This document shows positions 1 through 8,570 of a DNA stretch of 12,002 nucleotides, piece after piece. Position numbers and translations under genes: made by a program. Under the pieces are notes generated by a model, which was not told where the DNA came from, did not search any database, and was given only the letters and a program-made list of their open reading frames with translations. Each line of letters begins with the position of its first letter. Positions within the stretch are counted from its first letter, which is position 1. This DNA comes from Phoronis ovalis (lineage: Eukaryota; Phoronida; Phoronidae), in assembly GCA_028565635.1 (NCBI GenBank), contig JAOXYB010031065.1, positions 2,682 to 14,683 of the forward strand. The letters run 5' to 3'.

Positions 1-152
1 AAAACAGTGCTCACGGATGTCACACTACCAGACGCAACATGAAGAAAAACAGTGCTCACGGATGTCACACTACCAGACGCAACATGAAGAAAAACAGTGC
101 TCACGGATGTCACACTACCAGATTCAACATGAAGAAAAACAGTGCTCACGGA
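1..152. repeat. 45-bp tandem repeat, about 3.4 copies, cut by the left edge
   Basis: Copies start at 1, 46, 91 and 136 with a strict 45-bp period. The first copies are identical. The third changes GACGC to GATTC, and the fourth breaks off after CTCACGGA. The array is GC-richer than its flanks. The period is a multiple of three, so open frames persist on both strands. It probably lies in the intron after exon 6 of the NWD-like gene and continues to the left. Confidence 0.95.
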
Positions 153-1032
153 ACAATTTGGGCATAGAAAGAAACATTTAATCAAAATAGTGTACGTCAT
201 GCTCATACCAAAAAATTTACAAAATGCAAAATCTTGACTAAGAAAAATATTTTGTCTGAAGGCAGGATTCAGTACTTTGTCACGAAAATTAACTGTTAAA
301 CAGCAGCTAAGTGGATACACAAAAGCAGTAAACTTCTAAACTGCCAAAATTTTATTATTATACAATAAAGAAAAACCTAGTTTAACAGACATACAAAATG
401 TGTCCATAGGAACTCATCCAAAATCTCTAGTATGTGATACGTCTGTAAACATTTTGTACTTTTTTCAAAGTTTCTAGAGCAATTCCATTATCTTGACACT
501 GACATCATGGATTAAATGAAGAAAAACCTACAAATCAATCAGCATCCCCGAGTGGGCTACTTTGAAGAAGTCACATGGAGGGCATGTTCACACAATGTCG
601 ACTCAACAAAAAAAGGCCTTTGAGTATCATGAAGTGTATGTATTAAGGAGCAATTTTAGAGCTTTTGTCCTATTTCCTATACATGCATGCAGACAACATA
701 GGAATCACTTTAATTTGAAACAGGATTAATTTGATCGCTAAATATGGAAAAAACTAAAATGTTTACGCCATCTTTTAATGGATTATTTAACAGTGGGAGA
801 ACTTTGGTTAGGTGGACTGTGATTTTCAGAGTTTGGGTCACGACAGCACAAATATTTAGAAATTACTTTTAATTAAGCTGGAAACATTAATTGAAGAATC
901 TTAGAATTGAAAATATAATTCCTGAAGTATATCCTGTGATTTCCTCTGATTTCCCTTATATATTTCCTTAGAAAAAAATTACATTTCAACACCACTCTGT
1001 CATTATAATATAATTAACACAGAAATACTTAC
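153..1032. other. intronic stretch of the NWD-like gene with no recognised exon
   Basis: Between the tandem repeat and the exon 6 donor. Acceptors in the right phase were checked for the continuation expected after LQPISS; none reads as the NWD family. A GC-richer patch at 541-600 lies in a + strand frame open from about 520 to 729. It has no early start codon and no recognised product. Confidence 0.6.
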
Positions 1033-1211
1033 TTCGAGCTGATTGGTTGCAGACAGTATAAAGGTGGAATTGTGTTCTTGTCTTTGAGAAACCATGTCTG
1101 CAGCAAATCTAGACTCTCCAAATCATCAACGCTGCTCAACATTTTCTCAAATTCGGACTCTTCAATTTTTGGAGGAAATGGCCGATACCCATATTTTTGG
1201 CCAAGGAATGT
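1033..1211 (-). CDS. NWD-like gene exon 6 (last exon in window)
   Basis: Acceptor TTTCTTTTCTAG, strong donor GAA/GTAAGT; enters in phase 0 and leaves in phase 2. It encodes 59 residues beginning TFLGQKYGYRPFPPKIEESE, with FEKML, LLQTWF, KDKNTIPPLYCLQPISS near the end. Compared from memory, the NWD2 family has a similar YGN-(x)-RIP-(x)-SEFE-(x)-LLEEWY-(x)-RDENSVP-(x)-YYL-RP layout. No frame disruption is seen. The next exon is not found before position 1, so the following intron is at least 1032 nt. Confidence 0.96.
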
Positions 1212-4200
1212 CTAGAAAAGAAACTTCATTCTACAGTCCATCTATAAATATACCAACAGTTGATCTACTCACCTTAGTTATAATTTCCATGTCTGTGTAC
1301 ATTAATTGCTATTACATAATTATTAACATTGTATACCAATATTAACAGCAACATCTTAAAATTAATGATTCTTTCTGCATTTTCATGTTATAAGTATAGC
1401 ACTGAAATACATACATGCATGTCTCCTAGTTACTGTTGTTTAAGTGGATGATTAGTGTCAAAGGGACAAAAGCAATCATAAACGAGTTAGATTGTGTCCA
1501 TATAGGTTGTGCAAACAAATATCATATAAAAATGGGTTTTCTTTTGGAACCGAACTCGTAATTACACATTTAAGGTATATATTTAGCAAAATTTTTGCTT
1601 GAAATAGGATGCTATTTATAGAATGCATAGCTCTGCCAAAGGGTAACTATGTTTTTCACCTTAAGATACGAATGTGTAAAAAATGCATTGTTTTAAAACC
1701 TGCATGTCTTCCAAAGGGGTATTTTTATTAGCAAAGCTATATATGTGTTTAGAGGCTTTTTTTACTTCTATAAACCAACCATTAACACAAGCACCCTCCC
1801 CAGGCATTAAAACTGTTTCTAGCAGGGCTGTACCAGGCATGTAATTATTTCATTGCTTGTAATTTTGCTCACAACAAAGTTTGGTCCAGTTGACAATTCT
1901 TGACATAACTTCAACTCTCTCATGCAAAGTTCATTGGTCATGTGATCGTCTGTCATGTCATCTCTAACACCCCATCTAAAATTAAAATTTGAATCAATTT
2001 GATTTTAATATTCATATTTATTAGTTGAAACTATATTACTAAACAATAAAACCAGCCTAACATCATCCTGGTTTTAACTACATTTTTAACATTTTAACTT
2101 TCAAAAATCACGAACCGTTCACTTTCTTTAGTAAACTTCTGTAGCATTTTCATAACTTTAAATGCTGAATATCTTTATTTTTAATTCCTATAATGCTACA
2201 AATGGTTTTGGGGAGAAATTAAGGGGGTGGGACTCATGCGGGACAACTTATTCACACTGCACTTTGAGCTGAATTTTGAACAGTTTCAAGAAAAAATAGA
2301 ATAGTAAAAGTCCAACATTCCTGTAAATACAAAGTTGAAACTTTGCCAAAATTAACTGCAAATAGAGATCTCCAAAAGGGTGTCTCAGATTTAAAAAATT
2401 TTGCATCGTTTTTTTTTTGCTGACACCCATATCTTTATAGATGAAAGCACATCCTTTCAGAACTAAATAAGAATTTCAAAAATCTGAGACACTTAATTAT
2501 TAGAGTTCCTAGTTGAAAGTTAATTTTCGCCAAATCCAAATTTTAGCTTAGTATCTGCTTACCGATATGATACATATTAAGTAAAAGGATTTTTCACAAT
2601 CCTAAAGTTAATACCTTTTCAAAAATGCATAATTTTATTAGCCCATCTTTTCGTTAAACTGTCCAAAATTCGAATAAAAGTGTAAAGTGTGAATAACTTG
2701 TCCCAAACGGGTCTCATCCGATCCCCTTAATTATTGAATTTTCAAAAAAATTTGTTTTGTCCTATATAAATTACCTCATGTCCACAACTTGCATTTCATA
2801 ACCACGACTCTGGCATAATGCTTTTAGTTTTGGATAAACCTGTGTCATCAAAGCATTTCTTTCAACTTTAGTATCTACAATGTTGTATTACAAAATTCAT
2901 GAAAACTTGCATTTTTTTATTTATAATTATTAGCTAGTTATTATGCCAAACAAGGACAAAAAAAACCATCACATGGACTCACGTAAGATCTTTATTAGTC
3001 AGTTATACTCAATGATCCCACAGTGATTACTTTTAGAAGTTCAAATGTGAACAGAAAATAATTTATTTTTTTTACTTTTATGCTAATTAAGATGCGCACT
3101 TCAAAGTCATTGTTGCAAAATTTCAAAACAAGGTTGATGTACTTCATTATCATTGCTCACAATGTTATTCATAGTGACTAAACCAAAACAGCGTAAGATG
3201 AGCGAGATGCAGCTCTAGAAGAAATTCTTTCCTCGGGGAGACACTTGTCATCTTGCTATGCCCTCTTGCACGCAACTTTTTAACTCTGTTAAATGGTAAC
3301 TTGACTGACATTTGTCCTCTGAGGGTACTAACCCCCAGCATGTTATAATTCTCCTGAGAGGGTACTGACATTCACAGCGACTATATATATATATATATAT
3401 GTGCCACTTCATCGGCCTACTGTTTTTCAGCCTCCAGTTTTACCATGGGTTATGATTATATGTCTCATTTTATCTTAAACATGGGGTATATGTATTTTCA
3501 ATAAAAATTAAAACTATTTACTGCAAACAGTGCTACATTTTTGGGTGCACATTTTCAGGATTTGATTACTATTTTTGCTATAGGGCGTACGTTTGTCATA
3601 TATTTCTAGCATCTTTTTTACCATGCAGTGTGTTTTTTGCAAATAAATTGTTACCACAGGGTATATTTTCAGAATTTAGCTTTCATCACAGGGTAGGGTC
3701 TTTCAGCTTAGGCCGCACACCCCACCAAGTTTTTTGTCAAGTATCTTCCGGGTAATTATAACACCAATGTTTCCCTCTAGTGGCTATAAATAACATTGTG
3801 AGAAGTGCATGATTATGTTCTTGGCTTAATTTACATAAAGATATGTTAGCAAGCATTTTCCCTTCCTGGGATATAACAGGCAATTCTCCCATCACATCAT
3901 TACCATGCATTGTTTGAAGATTGTCCACACCATTTTTATTATATATACTTACCTGAGAAAGTAGAGCTAGTAAAAAATCTAACGATCTTTGCTCTGGGTA
4001 GTTTAGGAACGTCTAGAAAACCTTGATATATTCGCTGTATGATATCACCACTCGGCTTTGTATTAAGTACTAAGGTGGTTTTCGAAACAAAAGAACCTAT
4101 AATTGCACAAGTGTTAAAATTTATTCATAATATACAAATATTTAAAATTACTGGTTTAACTACTTTTTGTAGTTAGTAACTAGCTGGATAAGTTGTTTGT

Positions 4201-5834
4201 TTTCACATATTCAGCTATAATTTGCACTAGTTTTACCAAAACTTGTCAAATAACACTTTCAAAAACTAAACATTCAACATTTTAAACCGCGGCAGTACAT
4301 GTTCTGGGATGACAGTATTTTTTTATTTTTATGGTGGATTTGTCAAACATTTCTAGCTGTCAGATAAGTATTATATTAATTCTTCCTTATTGACCACCCG
4401 CATATTTTTTCTAAAAATCGCCTCGGAGCAGCAACTTGAGTGAAGACCCATTTGAATTAATGCGAGATAATCACAACTTAATTCATTATTATGTGTAGTT
4501 GATTCGCTCTTTTTGGATGTGTTTGGCCCTTAAAATGGGTTTTAAGGAAAGATATTTATTAGCAATATTTATAATTGTCCCATAGTATCTTTAATAAGTG
4601 TTTTGGCTCATAAAATAAATTTCAGATCACCTCCAATAATGAATTTGGTTGGAATTTCCATGCCACGTACAGAAGTATAGGTGAGTTACACTTCTCATCG
4701 ATTACACTCATAATAATTGAGCAAGGTGGTACACATCGCACAAATTTCTCTAGGTACGTCAACAATAATCTGATCATTCTTAAGAACAATAAAAACAGCA
4801 TTGTTCATTGTCAGCTAGGTTCTCTATAGTCACTCCATTTTTTTTTCTTGTGGCCCGAATTTAAAGGGCAATTTCGAATTGTTTCAAATGAAAAGGTACT
4901 GTTTGTTTAAGGTTTATAAGTTTTTTCCTTTGAAAAAAAATTGCATGACACTTTTTTTTTCTTAAACAAGCTGATTTGTTTGATACCTGGAATCTTCAAA
5001 ATTTGCCTTATATATCGCAAACAATAGATTTTCCAAAAAAAAACAGGAGTACCATGCCAGGAGTACAAAGAAATTAATAATCGCATCTTTCTTATAATTG
5101 CCCTGCTAAAGGTATTTTTTTATATAATCACCTAGGGCGATTATAATGGAAAAATATGGCAATGCAAACTGACAGGAAGGCAGATTGAGTTCTGACTGTT
5201 TTCTGCATATTATTCATGATTGTAATATTGTAATATCATTTATTGTAAAATATCATAAGCTCTGGTTGTGTAATATTACACATATGAGCAGAAAAAATCA
5301 AGTAAGTCCCTAAAAGGTGTCAATACTTGCTTTAGTTAATATAATTATGCTATTTTGGTATGTACATTTGATACGTGAATGAACATTTGATACTGGATAA
5401 ATATTTGATACTGGGTAAATATTTGACACTATAGTATAGGTAAAAGGTAATGGCGTAAACTGAAAAAAAAAGAAAATTTGACAAGTTATAACTGAATAAT
5501 TAAGGTTTAAAAACACTTAAAAGCACCTGAGGTCAGTCTTTTTTATATCCTTTGAATTAAATGTTAAATCACTTCATAAAATCAAAATAGGGGGTTTAAG
5601 AAAATATGAAATCAAGAATATCTGAGTTACTACATACCATGTTTTCTGTCTTCTGAAGACTCATCCAAGGTACTGAAAAATTGTACAAAAATAAATAAGT
5701 CACTGAAGTTCTGCATGTATATGTCTAAACTATAATAACCTTAGACGTGGTTCCCCGAGTCCGTCCTCTGTCCAGCTTGATGTACTCTCGTAACACATGC
5801 GCATTAGAGTTTGTTTCTGAGTATAGCTGTGCAT
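1033..5834 (-). CDS. NWD-like protein (DUF4062/TIR-like N-terminus of a NACHT-WD STAND protein), 5' part, six exons
   Basis: Partial gene model: complement join of 1033-1211, 1873-1975, 2775-2874, 3953-4012, 5638-5672 and 5740-5834. It gives 190 residues plus two bases of the next codon. Residues 1-50 form a polar, acidic leader. Residues 51-64 carry KIVRFFTSSTFSD, followed by TKVERN (65-70), VVDMRWGV (93-100), TGPNFVTFLGQKYGYRPFPP (126-145), SEFEKML (150-156) and a WF-(K)D-N-PP-Y-LQPISS block (171-190). This series of motifs is the DUF4062-type, TIR-like domain found at the N-terminus of NWD1/NWD2 and related TEP1/NPHP3-type STAND proteins. From family knowledge, a NACHT P-loop ATPase and WD40 repeats should follow, but no such exon is found between 1 and 1032. 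Such proteins are cytosolic NLR-like sensors or scaffolds; that role is inferred here. The choice between NWD1, NWD2 and an expanded invertebrate paralogue cannot be settled. Confidence 0.88.
1212..1872. other. intron between NWD exons 5 and 6
   Basis: 661 nt, AT-rich. No repeat, RNA gene or exon recognised. Confidence 0.85.
1873..1975 (-). CDS. NWD-like gene exon 5
   Basis: Acceptor TTTTAG, donor GTT/GTGAGC; enters in phase 2 and leaves in phase 0. It encodes, after the split arginine, WGVRDDMTDDHMTNELCMRE and LKLCQELSTGPNFV. The WGVRD, (T)-ELC-(x)-E-(x3)-C and GPNFV positions match the DUF4062/NWD family closely. The last three residues run straight into TFLGQKYG of exon 6, as expected for an intact domain. 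Confidence 0.95.
2217..2732. repeat. fold-back (long inverted repeat) element in the intron between NWD exons 4 and 5
   Basis: The left arm runs about 2217-2407 and the right arm about 2471-2732, imperfectly complementary. Paired landmarks are AATTAAGGGG (2217) with its complement ending at 2732, TTATTCACACT (about 2249) with its complement near 2688, CCAAAATTAACT near 2346 with its complement near 2520, and GTGTCTCAGATTT (2380-2392) with its exact complement at 2480-2492. No transposase is seen, so a non-autonomous MITE or fold-back element is likely. Target-site duplication is unclear. Confidence 0.85.
2775..2874 (-). CDS. NWD-like gene exon 4
   Basis: Acceptor TTGTAG, donor GAG/GTAATT; enters in phase 1 and leaves in phase 2. 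It encodes TKVERNALMTQVYPKLKALC, then QSRGYEMQVVDM, with the split R of the next motif. ERN-L-(x)-VYP-L and VVDMR are family-typical positions: the helix after STFSD and the strand leading into RWGV. The donor lies about 40 nt from the edge of the fold-back element in the next intron. Confidence 0.93.
3382..3400. repeat. (TA)n microsatellite
   Basis: Uninterrupted TA dinucleotides, about nine and a half copies. Confidence 0.95.
3430..3710. repeat. degenerate minisatellite-like array
   Basis: A loose unit of the form CA(T/C)(A/G)GGGTAT followed by ATTTTCAG recurs near 3442, 3481, 3541, 3584, 3653 and 3686 with irregular 33-69 bp spacing. The clearest pair is ACCACAGGGTATATTTTCAG (3653) and ATCACAGGGTAGGGTCTTTC (3685). 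It is strongly diverged. Confidence 0.5.
3953..4012 (-). CDS. NWD-like gene exon 3 (start of DUF4062/TIR-like domain)
   Basis: A sixty-nucleotide exon with acceptor TTTTCTAG and consensus donor CAG/GTAAGT, entering and leaving in phase 1. It encodes VPKLPRAKIVRFFTSSTFS. The IVR-(F/I)F-SSTFS pattern is the first beta strand and turn of the DUF4062-type domain. The next residue, aspartate of STFSD, is split across the following intron. A long intron (4013-5637) separates it from exon 2. Confidence 0.87.
4865..5104. mobile_element. MITE-like element, about 240 bp
   Basis: Terminal inverted repeat AGGGCAATT at 4865-4873 and its exact complement at 5096-5104, with weaker inner pairing such as GGTACT on both sides. 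Flanking bases TAA and CTAA are compatible with a short target duplication but do not prove one. No coding capacity. The superfamily is not identifiable by eye. Confidence 0.4.
5364..5434. repeat. degenerate 18-bp tandem repeat, four copies
   Basis: Units ACATTTGATACGTGAATGA, ACATTTGATACTGGATAA, ATATTTGATACTGGGTAA and ATATTTGACACTATAG follow one another with 18-19 bp spacing. Confidence 0.8.
5638..5672 (-). CDS. NWD-like gene exon 2 (35-nt microexon)
   Basis: A short exon between a good acceptor (CAATTTTTCAG) and a good donor (GTATGT). It enters in phase 2 and leaves in phase 1. In the only frame that fits its neighbours it reads TLDESSEDRKH and ends with a G. Joined to the AC of exon 3, that G makes aspartate. 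The acidic stretch suits a linker before the folded domain. The intron to exon 1 (5673-5739) is only 67 nt, far shorter than the other introns of this gene. Confidence 0.58.
5740..5834 (-). CDS. NWD-like gene exon 1 (putative start exon)
   Basis: The frame opens after an in-frame TGA near 5914, and its first ATG is at 5834-5832. In-frame ATGs also occur at 5804-5802 and nearby, so the start is uncertain. The visible peptide is MHSYTQKQTLMRMCYESTSS followed by WTEDGLGEPRL. It is richer in GC than its surroundings. The exon ends CTAAG before GTTATT, a weak donor, in phase 2. The two leftover bases plus the first base of exon 2 give serine. The leader has no family signature, so support comes from the phase fit and base composition. 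A further 5' exon cannot be excluded, because the AG of TGCACAG inside the frame could be an acceptor. Confidence 0.5.
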
Positions 5835-6238
5835 TAAAGTTATAGATATAAATGGCAAGACATGTCGACTTACTTTCAGGACTGCTCTGACATGGTCATC
5901 AATTATAAGAAATAGTCAGAAAAATATGAAACACATCCGATTATGAAGCCACATCTTTCGTGAAATATACACAGCCATAGGGATAAGACAGCAAAGGATC
6001 AATATTGATAAATAATTTTTCTTTGCTGTAAGGTATATATCCTTAAAACCTTCATTTTCAACATTTTCAGTAATGCAGTTCAGTTTGAGCAAACAGGTTT
6101 TCCCAACACACACACGATCAGCAATCATTTTTTGGCAGCAAAAATAGTTAGAAGGATCCGGGTATTAGATCTGGGCCGCACACTCCTATCCAAAATTTTA
6201 TGTAGTAATCCAGGACAAAATATTTTCCGTAACGATAT

Positions 6239-6272
6239 TAATAGGATTGCTGCCTTAACAGCTATCCTATTA
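6239..6272. repeat. 14-bp near-perfect inverted repeat with 6-nt loop
   Basis: TAATAGGATTGCTG, loop CCTTAA, then CAGCTATCCTATTA: 13 of 14 positions pair. The left arm contains GGATTGCTGCC-type sequence that recurs in the second DR5 repeat copy near 10935-10945, so it may belong to the same repeat family. Confidence 0.75.
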
Positions 6273-6354
6273 GGTACAGTGTCTTTCATTACCAATTGTC
6301 AGCAGGCTATAATCCTATATCCTCAAAGTACATGCATGGTACTTGAGATGTGAC

Positions 6355-6660
6355 ATTCCTGGAGGATAAAAGGTCATTTAGAGGTCAAACGGGATAAAAG
6401 TGTTCAAAAGTCCAAACATCATGTTATCAGGCTACACAGAGGTCATTTTGATCACCTTTTAGGCTAGTCATCTATAGGTTCCAAAAGGTCAGATATTTTT
6501 TGATATATTTTCAATTTTTAATCGGCTATATGTACTACACTAGGGAATATGTCAAAACTCAAGAATGGTTGGTCAGTATACAGGCTTGAAGTTTCACTTA
6601 TCGGTATATAGTTGACTTTGAGATTACTAAGTCATCTCGAGGTCAAAAGGTACAAAACTT
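6355..6660 (+). repeat. dispersed repeat, copy 1, with DR5 of AGGTCA
   Basis: Shares a series of blocks, in the same order, with the complement of 10690-10930. The blocks are AAAAGGTCATTTAGAGGTCA, GTTCA-(x)-A-(x)-GTCCAA, TACACAGAGGTCAT and TTTTCAATT. The last is GGAA(T)(A/T)TGTCAAAACTCAAGAA. Two TE-derived copies of one family is the simplest reading. No coding frame is conserved. Confidence 0.85.
6371..6387 (+). promoter_or_regulatory. DR5-type AGGTCA direct repeat in repeat copy 1
   Basis: AGGTCA, spacer TTTAG, AGGTCA: the half-site arrangement bound by RAR/RXR-type nuclear receptors (family knowledge). The motif is certain; function here is not shown. Confidence 0.35.
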
Positions 6661-7077
6661 ATGCTATTTTTAGACGTTATTCAGCATGAGAAGTCTTAAT
6701 TGGGTTATTTTTAAGTCAATATATAGGCCTAAATTTACAAAAAAAAAATAATTTCTATTTTAATACGATTTTTTTTGTTATTTACTAAGTTGTTTATTGG
6801 TTTGATATTGTCATTAATATCTAGGGGGTTAATTAAACTTTTAGTATTATTTACATTTAGCCTTAACTTAATTATAAATATAAATTAGCATATCATGAAA
6901 CAAAAAGACATGATTGTGCAAAATAAAAGCAACATAATTATTAATCTTTTTTGGCGTACCTTTTCCCACTGTGTAAACTAGAAGTGAGTTTCTCACTTTC
7001 TTTCTCAGACAGTGCTTGTACGTAGTTTTTATACATTGTTGAGGTGCACGCTATAAATATGTAACAACCTTTAATAC

Positions 7078-7220
7078 AAACAGACGAGATTGCCGGAGGG
7101 GCCGGCTGGAGAGACCAACTCTATGCAGCTAAGGAAAGTCACTTTTCTACCTTCGAAAGTGAAAGATATGGCTAACGAAACACACACGAGGTGGCGTAAA
7201 ACTTCAGTTTCACTAAAAAT
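7078..7220. other. unexplained GC-richer, CpG-bearing patch
   Basis: About eight CpGs in roughly 140 bp, in very AT-rich surroundings. It contains the hairpin GCCGG-AGGGG-CCGGC at about 7091. The + strand is open from about 7080 to the TAA near 7240, with an ATG near 7122. The minus strand also has an open stretch. It could be a promoter or 5' exon of the upstream NWD-like gene, a last exon of an unseen + strand gene, or a transposon piece. No product is recognised. Confidence 0.3.
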
Positions 7221-7875
7221 CCCGTCCAATGAATGTTAAATAAAATAAAAGGATTTCAAATATTTTTTTAACAAATCCTATACGATGAGCGCCAATTTTC
7301 ACCTCGATTTATTTACATCACAAATACATCTTAAGGAAACTGTTCCATTTACTTCCCTACAAATTTCGAGATATTTGTCAAAAATTGAATCCTTTGCCAA
7401 TTTCCCGGATCCCGCAATTGAGGAGTCAAATTTTTGTTAAAAAAGTGTGTGGTGTTCTGTTTATTTCGTGTTACCTTGACGAACCCTTTTGGAAATAGTG
7501 TTGTTGTGAATTATTTAGCAAGAAAAGTGATTTAAACTATCTGATATCATATAAGTAAGGAATGTGCATTCTACAGTAGAATCCAGAATCTTTGATTTGC
7601 ATCTTAGCTTATAGCATTGAAAAGTTATTTAAATAATCATTTTTAATAGTTACTTTTATCGCACATAGTGCATGATGGGCATATATAGTCATAGGCTATG
7701 CACCGTTGTCTGTAACACTTTCTTTTTCTAGTGATAACAGCTTTAGTTTTTACTCAATCAGCTTTATATTCGGTACAGGGTAAATTCAGGTCGAATTACA
7801 GGTTGTTCATAATTTTGAGCTCGATTACTTCCATTATGGCCGACTGGTGGCCATGTTTGTTCCCAAGAGGGAACT

Positions 7876-8103
7876 TCAAGTCGTGCCGCTTACCAGAAAG
7901 ACGCAGAGTTGACTAGACTCTTCAAAGATGGATTCACGAAGACCAAATGGTGGTTGGGTGTACTGGGCTAGGTAGCATTTTAGAATAACATTGAAAAGTG
8001 AAATGATGATCCAAGTCTTCAACATGGGCACCTGACACTGCAAATGTCTTGTTTGTGAACAATAGATACATCTCTTATATTTTGTGTGTATGTGTTGACC
8101 CAT
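7876..8103 (-). pseudogene. possible decayed C-terminus of a piggyBac-type transposase
   Basis: A 75-codon minus-strand frame. Near its start, KYKRCIYCS, then KTWIIISLFNVILKC about 20 residues later, resembles the C-terminal zinc ribbon of piggyBac transposases (paired cysteines, then an aromatic-CNV-LC block). Several expected cysteines are missing. After the last cysteine the match continues better in another frame, which suggests a frameshift. No catalytic aspartate region is seen, so this is at most a fragment. A chance match is possible. Confidence 0.3.
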
Positions 8104-8154
8104 AACAATTTTATAAATTAAAAAAATTTATTTGGGATAAATGTGGTATTCTAA

Positions 8155-8570
8155 ATGAGAGGATTACATTCAAGAGAGGGATTTATTTTATGTAACAAAA
8201 ATTTGATAAAATGCTTGTATTTTGATAAAGCTCTTAAAAATTGGACTTCTCTGATCAAGCAACTCCGCAATGCTAAGGGAATATTCTCACATACGTTCCC
8301 CTCAGAGCGTATACAAATAGAGAAAACCTGCGTTCGGAGGAAGTGGTCAAGGAAAGGCAGGATATTTTTTGAGAAAAAATTAAGGCTTTGCGGATAAAAA
8401 TAAATATTACCTGATGAGTATCTATAATGTTTGGGTCCATACGGTATGCTAAATTTTGAATTTCTCTTCAAGGGAGGGATTATATTTGGATAAAACAAGG
8501 AAGTTTAACGTTTAGGTTCTGTTAAAGAGAAGGCTTGTATTTCAATAAATGTTAAATTTACAAGGAATTT
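8155..8570. repeat. repeat-like sequence with two diverged direct copies
   Basis: TTCAAGAGAGGGATTTATTT at 8169 and TTCAAGGGAGGGATTATATT at 8467. Each is followed within about 75 bp by a similar segment (GCTTGTATTTTGATAAA near 8212, GCTTGTATTTCAATAAA near 8533). The open frames on both strands here (8155-8397 and 8151-8498) show no domain and are probably by-products. Confidence 0.5.

Larger units (their letters stand above)
2875..3952. other. intron between NWD exons 3 and 4
   Basis: 1078 nt. It contains a (TA)n run at 3382-3400 and the degenerate array at 3430-3710. Near 3316 and 3352 there is a short direct repeat, TCCTCTGAGGGTACT and TCCTGAGAGGGTACT. No exon recognised. Confidence 0.8.
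4013..5637. other. long intron between NWD exons 2 and 3
   Basis: 1625 nt, AT-rich. It holds a MITE-like element (4865-5104) and a degenerate tandem repeat (5364-5434). No exon recognised in the remainder. Confidence 0.7.

Noticed and set aside
520-729. + strand open frame through a GC-richer patch
   Set aside because: The first ATG is far inside the frame, there are no splice or family signals, and the length is possible by chance.
963-1032. A roughly 60-nt intron right after exon 6, using the TTTTTTCTAAG acceptor in the right phase
   Set aside because: The downstream translation does not resemble the NWD continuation and soon hits a stop. The acceptor is probably chance in AT-rich sequence.
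1040-1345. + strand frame MSAANLDSPN... preceded by GATTGG and TATAAA, which looks like a compact promoter and small gene
   Set aside because: The same bases on the minus strand are NWD exon 6 with clear family motifs and both splice sites. The promoter-like words are the complement of its codons.
5916-6128. 70-codon minus-strand frame upstream of the NWD-like gene
   Set aside because: No family similarity, and a stop separates it from the exon 1 frame. It was considered as an upstream exon, but no supporting splice pair was found.
6132-6353. 73-codon + strand frame
   Set aside because: It needs a TTG start, lacks any domain and spans the 6239-6272 hairpin next to a repeat.
8151-8498. 115-codon minus-strand and 80-codon + strand frames
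   Set aside because: They overlap each other over repeat-like sequence and neither shows a recognisable domain or splice context.
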